In this document: in pieces, positions 55,121 to 64,000 of the stretch
Layout: every line of letters begins with the position of its first letter
How positions within the stretch are numbered: the stretch's first letter is position 1
Assembly: GCA_020002185.1 (NCBI GenBank)
Contig: CM034534.1
Location: 36,517,672-36,581,671, forward strand
Source: Paraescarpia echinospica
Taxonomy: Eukaryota; Annelida; Polychaeta; Sabellida; Siboglinidae
Length of the DNA stretch: 64,000 bases
Reading direction: 5' to 3'
Notes under the pieces: model-generated
What the model was told of the DNA's origin: nothing
Databases searched by the model: none
Seen by the model: only the letters and a program-made list of their open reading frames with translations
Translations under genes and position numbers: made by a program

Positions 55121-55153
55121 CAATGGACGGCAGTACCAGGGCCAAAGGAATCT

Positions 55154-55939
55154 GAAAGAAAAGTGGCACTCCATTTAAATGTATCTAACACATTCTTGTA
55201 TCTAGGATTAGACTCTAAAATCAATACTGTCACTGACTGACTTACATAAATAAATATAGTGGTTTTTTCTCTCAACATTTTCTCCTTCTTATTTTATTTG
55301 GAAAATAGGTGACATGACATAAGGGGATGGAATTGTTTTCAGCAAAACATTCTATGACTGTTTCTTTTTGGAGTTGACTTTCTTGGACAGTTTGACATCT
55401 GATCTTTCTCAGTACTAAAAAACTAATAATATATATATGTGTGGTATGTTTGCATAAAGCATTTTTCAACAATTTGAGTGTGGACTAAAATAAAAAAATT
55501 GAATAGGTGATTTGGTGGCAACACATTATTAAATGACTATTAACCATGTCCTACATCGACAATATTATACAATACATGACGTGGTTAAACTTACAAAAAA
55601 GTCTTCAGCACATACCTAGAACAAGATGCACCCATAATATACAGAACTTTGCTCCTAAATTAATGTAGTTTGACTACCATATAATACATGTGTACAGGGT
55701 TATAAATATGTTCATAATATAATTTATCTGTATAACTCAAGTTGCATGAAATTCGGAGTGGACATTATTTTGGACATTTTATTTTTTTAACACGCTTGAG
55801 ATTTAAACACAATTTTGTGTACATATATAGACTCTAAGTGAGTCGGTGTATTTTAAAATATGATTGCTAAAACTGTATATTTTGTTAAATAGTGACATCA
55901 AAATCATAATTGATGTGATTTTTAATTACACAGAAGAGA
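55154..55939. other. Upstream intron or flank, no gene recognised
   Basis: AT-rich sequence. Nothing is identified. Confidence 0.4.
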
Positions 55940-56475
55940 TCAGTTATAATTACAGGATCATTTCTTTTTCAAACCTGAATTAACTACATGTTGTAGTTAC
56001 ATGAAATAAATCAATTAGGACATTGTTCCAGAACCTGATTCAACTACATAAAATATTGTACTTACATGACAGGAAGTAATTACAACTATGGCATTATTTC
56101 AGAACCTGAATCAACTGTATAAAATATTGTAGTTAAATTACAGAAAGTAATTAAAATTACAGCATTATTTCAGAACTAGAAACAACTACATGTCGTAGTT
56201 ATATGAAAGAAATTGATTACAATTACAGCATTATTTCAGAATCTTAATAAACTATGTACATGTTGTAGTTATTTGAAAGAAGTCAATCAAAATTACAGCA
56301 TTATTTCAGAATCTTAATAAACTATATACATGTTATAGTTATTTGAAAGAAGTCAATCAAAATTACAGCATTATTTCAGAACCTGAATCAACACCATGTT
56401 GTTGTTACGTGAAAGAAATCTTAAAACAGTTTTGGTATTATTTCAGAACCAGAATCAACTATAGTTACATCAAAG
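55940..56475. repeat. ~68-bp degenerate minisatellite, about 8 units
   Basis: CAGCATTATTTCAGAA and near forms recur every 60-70 bases at roughly 55960, 56025, 56090, 56160, 56226, 56297, 56366 and 56436. Between them lies ATGTTGTAGTTA and GAAAGAA. Units in the middle are the most alike. Confidence 0.8.
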
Positions 56476-57206
56476 AAAATCTACTTTGTTTGGATACTGG
56501 AAGGTCATATGACTAATTAATTCCTATTAGAATGTGGAATGTGTACCATTTGAGATGGTGTAAATCCTGAATGCACAACTTCAAAGTTTCAATAAATATT
56601 ATTATAAATAAAGAATTTTGACATTTACAAGGGCAGCATAACATAAAGCAACAAACCAAGTTTCATCAAAATAAAGTTTGGTTATGTAATTTTCCTTTAT
56701 TTTTATTGATAACTTCAGAAAATTTGTTTCAGAGTGGACATTTGGTTTTGACAAATGAATGCTGTGCTATACAAAAAAGAGAAACACACATAACGTTGTC
56801 ATGCTATGTGTGCATGCTTTAGTATCAGGGCATTTCTGCTAGCCAAAAAAATTCAATCCATACTTGTAATTATTTTGGGTACAATCAATGAAAGATGGTG
56901 ATTTCGGAGTGGACATGTTTTGGACGAACAAACTTTTGAAGTGTTGATGGTCAGTAAGTAGCCATCCCACAAGAATAGAGTTTTGCATGCACATAGATAG
57001 TGTGGTCCTGTATAAAAATATACTAAATGCAAGTAGATATCCTGCAATAATTTATAGGCTAGGCTTCACAATGTTAGAGTGTAAATTTTGGAAGGACAAC
57101 ATTTTAATAATCTGAATCGCCTGGTGAAAAAAATTTGACACAGATGTCTATAAGTTACATACCACATTGAAGATAAAACCAATACTAATAGGTTTAGATC
57201 ACATTA
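56476..57206. other. No gene recognised
   Basis: AT-rich sequence between the minisatellite and a hAT remnant. Nothing is identified. Confidence 0.4.
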
Positions 57207-58527
57207 CAGACCTGGGGCCGAAGTACTCGGTACTCGTGTACTCGAGTACATTTTTGAAGTACTCGTACTCATAAAACTTATGGGTCATGGACTCGTACTC
57301 TTACCCATACTCATTGTGCTCAGATTTTACAAGTACATTATGAGTACATCTGAGTACTTTCTCAATACGTACTGGGGAAAATGAATATATTTGGTTATAA
57401 AATGAAACTTTCCTTTCCTAAATGTTCAACTATTTTTTTAATACTTTTTTAATTCTGATAGCCATCCCTACACATAGTACATCCTCATTCTCAGATAACC
57501 ATGAGCCCATGACTATGATATCCAAACATGGCAACAGGCAGCATCTTTTCACAGTCAGAAACACCCTCATCAGCAAACAATAATTGTAGGCTATCAGTTC
57601 AGGCCATAAACCTGTTTGTTTAATTGAGCCACCAGGATGTCCATAAAGAGCCAATTAGCAGTTAACCCACCAGTTAGACAGGAAATGCCTTTGATGTACT
57701 GTAGTCTGGAGACCATGCCACTTGATAGTGGCTGACAGTGCTAACTGCTAATAACAAGAAATTCCAGTCTTCCTCTGTAGAAGTAAGGTGGCTCAATTCA
57801 GACTGCCTCCTACACTAGTATAATCCCATGCCAGCAGCCTCGCTAAAAAGTCCAAAGGGGATGCTGAGCCTGTTATGTGGACATCTGCTAACCCTCTCAA
57901 CAATTAGTAGGCTACGATCACAAAATATAAACTGCAAACTTATAATATCAGCAGATTGCTGATTGTAGAGGTGAATGAATACCTCAGTCAGCCATGTACA
58001 GATCATCACAGTGACCCACTGCAGTTCTGAGTTTTCCAACTCTGGCTCAGTTGGTCCCTCACCATCTCAGCATTCCGGCCTCATCAGCCCCAGTTGAAAG
58101 GGTATTTAGCACAGCCGAGAAAATATTCTGCCCTGAACGGTGCAGCCTGAAAGACTCAACCTGTGAACAACTCATGTTCATTCAGTGCAATGGCAAATAG
58201 ATGATAAGATCAAACGATGCCACTGAAATGAATGCCAATGAAGTGAATTTCATTGTTAATGAAATAATTTTCTTAGTTTTCCTCATAAAAAATAATTGCA
58301 TAATCACTTGTGCTGAGTTATATAAATTAGATTAATTAAATAATTTAAATATACGTTATTATTTAATTATATTTTTAAAAATGTACTCATACTTTTACTC
58401 GTACTCGTGAGAATGTACTCGTACTTGTACTCATACTCAGCTTTTAGCAATGTACTCGTACTCATCCATCATCAAAGTACTCGTAATCATACTTGTACTA
58501 ATGAAAACGTACTCGGCTCCAGGTCTG
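57207..58527 (+). mobile_element. Internally deleted hAT transposon
   Basis: The termini are CAGACCTGGGGCCGAAGTAC and the inverse CAGACCTGGAGCCGAGTAC. Both are followed inward by many GTACTCGTACTC subterminal repeats. The flanks are GATCACAT (57197-57204, then two extra bases) and GATCACAA (58528-58535), close to an 8-bp duplication. Inside, only the end of the transposase is recognisable. Confidence 0.82.
58042..58200 (+). pseudogene. hAT transposase C-terminal dimerisation domain
   Basis: The frame reads L-A-Q-L-V-P-H-H-L-S-I-P-A-S-S-A-P-V-E-R, then V-F-S-T-A-E-K-I-F, and ends E-Q-L-M-F-I-Q-C-N-G-K-stop. This is the hATC signature (Pro-Ala-Ser-Ser-Ala-x-x-Glu-Arg-x-Phe-Ser). The catalytic part of the transposase is missing. 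Confidence 0.88.
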
Positions 58528-58535
58528 GATCACAA

Positions 58536-59909
58536 GCAAAAATAAATGAGCACAGATCTATACATGTGTTTGGTGCACATATTTTGCAATAACAAAAACA
58601 TGACTTTTCCTTTGAGACAATCATTTTGTCCAAAATTATGCATGTTTCGAGCTCTACAGAAAAAAATGAAGTACACCATACTGATGTTGTGTGTTTTCCA
58701 AGTACGCCATGTGATACCTAGTAACTGGGTACAAAAATTGCTATGTTGTTATCATTTAGTGAGCTGGTAATACCTGTTATGTTCAGAAAACCAGTTCCCC
58801 TCAATACCACAAAAATGCCCATATCTCGTAAATAGGTGATAGCAAAGTTTAACTTTTTACAAAAAAACATTCTTGCAGTATTTCAAAGAAGCTATACCCT
58901 GTACTTGCTAGCATGCCAACTAATAAAGTATGTGTGTCATAACTTTACTTGAAATACAAATGCTGAGATGAAATTTTTTTTTTCACATATCAACTTTGGC
59001 TTTGGGGATTTGGCATTGGCCATTGCTGATGGCGATGCAACAAGCAGATGAACTGAAAAAAAATAATATTTATGTGGTTTAACTTTTATAAGGTACAGAC
59101 ACATTACTATTAATATATTATAAATATACATGTTGCTGTATTACTACTGGTAATTTATTTATTGGGTAAAACGTTCCACCTTAACTCGGAATTGGGTATA
59201 TACGCGGAATTGCCCATATTCATTAAGGCTGATTCCTTAATGACAGAGGTCCTAATAACTTAAATAAGTACATAAAACTTACAAAATACATCATCTTGCT
59301 GTTCATTCATGTTGATGATGTTGACATGGAATAACAGGATCGTCTTGTCTTAGTTTTGTATAATAATATGTAGATTCCCAACAGGGACAACTATATGAGT
59401 GTATCGACTCGTTCACAAAATTTAATGTATTATAAGTTATGTGAACGACATAAAACAATTACTGAATTAGGCCTACGCCGGCTACATGTATATTATAAAT
59501 AATAATTATAAATACATCGACGTCTTCGTTAATATTAAAATAGGCCCTACATACCTCATGATGACAGTGACACGTCATGATTACATCGAAACATTAGATT
59601 TTTTTGACTTTTCTACGCCGAACGTGTGCCTATGGTCACAACTATCAGCAAGGCTGAACAGTCGTTCAAAATATGTAAGTTGCAACGTCGGCATCAGTGC
59701 ACTCCGTCATCAACACGGTCTCAAAAACAATTTCCCGTCATATTGCTATGGGGACAGACCATATTATATTAGATTTTACAGAGGCGGTCATAGTAACATT
59801 TAACGGGCTGGACACAAGCTTTATTGACATATTTTCTTTAGACTTTCTAAGCACATGAAATTAATGTAATTAACAGACTTTATGTTGGAAATTCGTAAAA
59901 ATGACTTAC
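58536..59909. other. No gene recognised
   Basis: AT-rich sequence. Nothing is identified. Confidence 0.4.
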
Positions 59910-60205
59910 CTCGTTTTTTATAGAAAATTCCACCTCAACCGTTACCCTAAATTTCGTCGCAATCTGGTGAGTGACTTTGAGATGTTGGTGCATTCTGCAA
60001 AATAGTCGCTGCGCGGCTACGCAATTATCCAGGCGCCGTGAGGTGGCAGCACTTTATCGCGCCGCTTAGTTGCCACAAAGCATGTTGCCCGACCACTCGT
60101 GAACATGACGTCAACCGCAAAATGTGTACCTATATTTAGCACTCGCATGGCGCTGCGGCACCGTGCAGGGGTCAGCCCACTGTTGGTTTTCCCATAGGCG
60201 ACCAT
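59910..60205 (-). promoter_or_regulatory. Candidate CpG-rich promoter and 5' UTR exon of the ENTPD-like gene
   Basis: The segment is clearly richer in CpG and GC than its surroundings (60004-60200). On the minus strand it ends with a consensus donor CGAG/GTAAGT at 59910, facing the acceptor of exon 1 at 55152. This is compatible with a non-coding first exon. Joining in frame from an ATG at about 60000 does not fit the frame of exon 1, so it would have to be untranslated. It could equally belong to another gene. Confidence 0.3.
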
Positions 60206-60773
60206 GTTAACGTTTTGTCTGATTATAAGAAAACGTTACCTATAAAATGTCTTAAACTTCTCACCTGCTGTTGTCATCATCTCATTGACATGCCAATAGA
60301 TTTTAACAAAAATTGCATACTTCCAGCTCTCGTAACATGCCTGTATGTGTGACACCTGTCAATATTTACAAATGCCGGCAAGAATTACTCCGCAAACAGG
60401 TCACACAGGCACATTGCTGCCAAATATCCTTCCGCTTATTCAAATCATCTAGAAATCCACCATTTTACAGTCAACACCTTCTACAATCACACATGAAAAT
60501 CTCCCTACTCAAATGCACTTATGTCACAGCATGTGGGTTTTGTAAAAAAATCATTTCTCAAAAATACACTGCATTTTTCTTCGTGTGCAACGGACAGGAA
60601 GTCTAACTAGAACATGACCCCTGCAGCGCCACGGCAGGAAATAGGTGCTAAGCGAACATACAATTAGAGATACTTTATATGTATCACATCCATAATAAAC
60701 TAACAAAAGAGTAATTTAAGACATTTTGTGTTAAGTACGCTATTCTGTCGTGCGGCTCATTCCCAGGTATCAC
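60206..60773. other. No gene recognised
   Basis: Nothing is identified between the CpG-rich patch and the satellite. Confidence 0.4.
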
Positions 60774-61744
60774 TGTTCACGAACACTCGGTCTTTTAGCC
60801 TTTCCTAGGAGGAGAGGCTAAAAGCCCGAACATTCGAGAACACTCTTCTAGTACATCCATATTAGGCCTCATATTTAGATATAGTGAAAACTGTTACAGA
60901 ATGATACTAACGTATTTTTTATTATCCAACAAGAGTAGATATAACATATTGTCGTTCTCTTGTGTCACTGCATGGTCCCGAAAACTCGTTATTTTAGCCT
61001 TTGCTAAGGGGAAATGTTAAAAGCAGGAGCATTCAGGACCATTTAATTTTTTAGTCTATGCCTTACATATACTTTATATGCTAAACAATGCTAAAATATA
61101 GGATAATGGCGTACTTTTTAATTTCCAACAAGCAAAAATATAACATTGTCGTTCCGTTGTGTCACTGCGTGGTCCCGAATAGTCGGGCTTTTAGTTTTTG
61201 CTAGGGTGATAGCCAAAAGCCCGACCATTCGGGACCACTTTTTTAATACTTACGTCATATATATAGACATTGTATATACTCTATATACTGAACAATGCCA
61301 TAGTAGGATAATGGCGAGGTTTTACTTTCCAACAAGAAAAAATATAACATCATCGTTCCTTAAGTAGTGTCACTATACATGGTCCCGAAAACTCGGGTAT
61401 TTCGGCTTTGCTATGGTGAAATGCTAAAAGCCCGACAATTCGGGACCACTTTTTTTAGTCCATACATCATAAGCCTTGTATCGTATACTTGCATACTATA
61501 TCGAACAATGCTACACTATTTAATTACGTATTATTTAAATTTTCGTCGTTCCTTTTAGATTGTCACCGGTCCGGAAAACAAATTTGTTGGCCTTTGCATA
61601 CTAGGGTGAAAGACGAGCGTTCTTGACCAATGGTCGAGGTCTACTATATACATTCTGTCTATGGACACGCGTTCGACGAAATGATTACTATTTTCATAAT
61701 TGATGTGTAATTGTCAAGTATGTGACAGGTTTTAATGAATAGTC

Positions 61745-61900
61745 ACGCGAGCGTGTGCGTACGTGCGCGTGCGTGCGCGTGCGTGCGTGTGTATGCGTGT
61801 ATGAGTGTGCGCGTGCGTGTGTTTGTTTGCGTGTGCATGCGTATGTGTGCGTGTGTGTTTCGTTGCGCGTGCGTGCGTGTGTGCATGCGTGCGGGTCATG
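61745..61900. repeat. GT/GC-type microsatellite 1
   Basis: Imperfect (GT)n mixed with GTGCGT and GCATGC steps. It lies inside the spacer of one satellite unit. Confidence 0.9.
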
Positions 61901-62348
61901 CGCCCAGTTGCGAAACAGTCGGCCGGGCCTTCTCGATCGGGGAGTGAAGTCCAATCTCGAAAAACTCCGTCATTTCGATGGTCACAAGTTGACAACATAC
62001 ACATGTATGGACAACGATTGTTCCACGCGTACTGTAGCCTTTCTTAAGTTACTTAATGAAGCAATGAGGAAGTAATTTACCACTTGTATTAGGACCATTC
62101 GGAACCATTTCCCTAGTGCATACATAGAATGCGTTATGATGTATTTATATACTGTAAGCAACAATTTAACAATATTACATTAGTATCCTACTATATGACC
62201 GGATAGTAATGTAGTATTGTTAAATTGTCCAACATCGGTGAAAATATATCCGTCAGTCCCGTGTGTCACTGTTCACGAAAACTCGGGCTTTTAGCCTTTC
62301 CTAGGGGGAAATGCTAAAAGCCCGACCATTCGGGACCATTTCCCTAGT

Positions 62349-62403
62349 ATGTGTTGTGTGTTTCAGTGTGTTGTGTGTGCGTTGTGTGAGTGTGTTGTGC
62401 GTG

Positions 62404-62500
<97 letters not shown>

Positions 62501-62619
62501 GTGTGTGTTGTATGTGCTGAGTGTGTGTTCTCTCTGTGTGTGTGTATTATGTGCGTGTGTGTTGTATATGTGTGTAGCTGTATGTTCTGTGTGTGCGTTA
62601 TGTGAGTGTGTTGTGCGTG

Positions 62620-62707
<88 letters not shown>

Positions 62708-62935
62708 ATGTGTGTTGTGTGTGGTGTATGTGCTGTGTGTGTGTGTTGTATGTGTGTGTGGCTGTGTGTTGTGTGAGTGTGTTGTGTGTGTTAAGTGTGT
62801 GTTAAGTGTGTGTGTGTTGTATATGTGTGTAGCTGTGTGTTGTGTGTGTTGTGTGAGTGTGTTTTGTGAGTGTTTTGTGTGTGTTAAGTGTGCGTGTGTT
62901 GTGTGTGTTTGTGTGTGTGGTGTATGTGTGTTGCG
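62349..62935. repeat. Long GT microsatellite with higher-order structure
   Basis: Two long (GT)n runs (about 62407-62500 and 62623-62706) are each introduced by the same TGTTGTGCGTGTTTTGTGTG leader. They are followed by GTTGTATGTG-type steps, i.e. a ~216-bp block present twice. It sits directly after the hairpin at 62271-62338. Confidence 0.92.
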
Positions 62936-63115
62936 TGTGTCAATGCATAGACTATATAAATATCGTACATTCATATTATCACAGTAGAATAATACTAATG
63001 TAATACATCCAACGTATGCGAAAATATAACACTGACATTTCCGTGTGTCTATGGTTACGAAAACCCGGAATGTTAGCCTTTCCTATGGGAAAGGCTTGCC
63101 CGACCATTCGGACCA

Positions 63116-64000
63116 TCTAGTGCAACAGTATTCCCTTAGACTATGCCAAGCTATTCCGCCTGATCATCTTTTGTCATTGGTGTGGTGAATTCCTTGTCCC
63201 ATGGACAAATCGGCGAGAGCATGAATAATTATGTGCTGCCATTCCAAGTATGTGAGTCAATTCAGTTCAAACAATGTGCAAGGCAAGACCTTGTCATACT
63301 TTGAGGAACCACCCGTCTTAGGTCGGCATTCCTGTCACATCTGTATAAACAGCCAGCTCCTGTACCAATCTTGTTGTGGTCATGCAACATTACTCATTAC
63401 CCTCACATTACAATCTCTTTTGTAGACGACAACCCTCATGCCGAATGACAATTGGCGGGTGGGCTTTGCCTCGTTAAAAACGATCAGCCAAGGGTACACG
63501 TCAGCAGTTTAGCTCGAGCTCCCTCAGGGTTAATCATCTAAAGAAAGCGCAAGACAACCTTGCCAGTATAGCGCCTGATTAAATTCATGCGGTAAATGAA
63601 ACCTTTTACTTAAGGTTATGTATACATCCAGAGATTGAGAGAGGGAGACAGAGATGCGTAGAGGGTAGAGGGATGGGGGCTCGAGATATTCGTCCTCATT
63701 TCACACCACAATGACAGTCGATTCGTAGCTACACTCATTAATCAATGATGCCTTGTTGGTCTGGTTACACTTAATCATTATCCTCTGCGACACTATGTAA
63801 TCCCGATTAGTGGCAGAAACGCCCCACAACTTCAGTAAACTGGTGGACGTCTATAGTTAATTTTTTTTCACTTTAACTCTGGCCACAATGACTGCTAACA
63901 TTGACTGGCTTCCGTTGTATTTTCACATATAAACTGTTAATGATGATTACATCACTGGCTGGATCGCAACTGAGGAACAATTAACTGGTTTCTACACTGG
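63116..64000. other. No gene recognised
   Basis: Moderately AT-rich sequence. Nothing is identified. Confidence 0.4.

Larger units (their letters stand above)
60774..63115. repeat. ~200-bp satellite with a hairpin in every unit, interrupted by (GT)n
   Basis: Hairpins start at 60774, 60971, 61171, 61381, 61567, 62271 and 63051, plus a right half at 62092. The arms are GGTCCCGAAnnnTCGGGCTT with the complementary AAAAGCCCGAnnATTCGGGACC. At 61171-61237 the 22-base arms differ at one position only. The spacers share CAACAAG, AATATAACA and GTGTCACTG landmarks. The first five units are 186-210 bases apart. Later spacing is enlarged by the GT microsatellites. Confidence 0.85.

Noticed and set aside
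55121..55174. Upstream ATG (55174) as start of the apyrase
   Set aside because: A strong pyrimidine tract and AG at 55152-55153 separate it from the family sequence, so it is probably intronic.
60017..60205. Open frame starting MVAYGKTNSG as a coding first exon
   Set aside because: It ends before the donor at 59910 and cannot be joined in frame to exon 1.
61694..62075. Several overlapping open frames of 70-106 codons
   Set aside because: They arise from the GT/GC-type repeat and have repeat-driven composition only.
62344..62987. Long open frames on both strands (Cys-Val or Thr-His repeats)
   Set aside because: They are translations of the (GT)n microsatellite. Any frame is open, so they are not genes.

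Overview
The window looks like a gene-poor stretch of an animal genome, probably a marine invertebrate. A mollusc or other lophotrochozoan is my guess, based on transposon content and not on any marker gene. It has spliced exons with GT/AG borders, AT-rich introns, many decayed transposons of eukaryotic classes (LINEs, a tyrosine-recombinase retrotransposon, hAT, P-like, a possible Helitron-like family) and long microsatellites. I see no prokaryotic operon, rRNA or intact tRNA gene.

Only one cellular gene can be supported. It is an ectonucleoside triphosphate diphosphohydrolase of the ENTPD4/ENTPD7 (Golgi/lysosomal apyrase) type on the minus strand. Eight coding exons were placed: 55120-54763, 42889-42739, 27508-27345, 24822-24689, 22046-21859, 5620-5302, 2122-2040 and 1359-1198. 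All seven junctions keep phase and all five apyrase conserved regions are present. About 1.56 kb of coding sequence is spread over 54 kb. The last exon or exons (C-terminal membrane segment) lie beyond position 1 or were not recognised, and the first exon or exons are probably non-coding and upstream of 55152.

Almost everything else is transposon sequence in the introns. Intron 7 borders a 37-bp minisatellite that carries the 3' splice site of exon 7 in nearly every unit. Intron 6 has a foldback element with a tRNA-like core. Intron 5 (5.6-21.9 kb) is a pile-up of a repeat family with terminal hairpins, about 170-bp internal tandem repeats and a captured piece of LINE reverse transcriptase, plus CR1/L2-like LINE pieces. 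Intron 4 holds a TA-flanked MITE. Intron 3 holds one full-length copy of the hairpin family (24942-26805). Intron 2 (27.5-42.7 kb) holds a P-like THAP transposase relic and an RTE-type LINE (about 33.9-42.1 kb) broken by two nested insertions: a CR1/L2-like LINE, and a 3.3-kb TA-flanked TIR element. That TIR element's only recognisable gene is a decayed protein with FEN1/XPG-like nuclease motifs and a CXC cysteine cluster. Intron 1 holds a tyrosine-recombinase (DIRS/Ngaro-type) retrotransposon with split direct repeats and a hAT-type MITE that contains a foldback. Upstream of the gene are a hAT remnant, a CpG-rich candidate promoter, and a ~200-bp satellite whose unit contains a strong hairpin, interrupted by (GT)n expansions.

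The most interesting items are the tandemly duplicated splice acceptor, a second copied acceptor patch inside the RTE LINE, the TIR element with a FEN/XPG-like gene, the hairpin-ended family with the captured RT fragment, and the hairpin satellite. All protein assignments come from reading motifs by eye and memory of families; no search was run.
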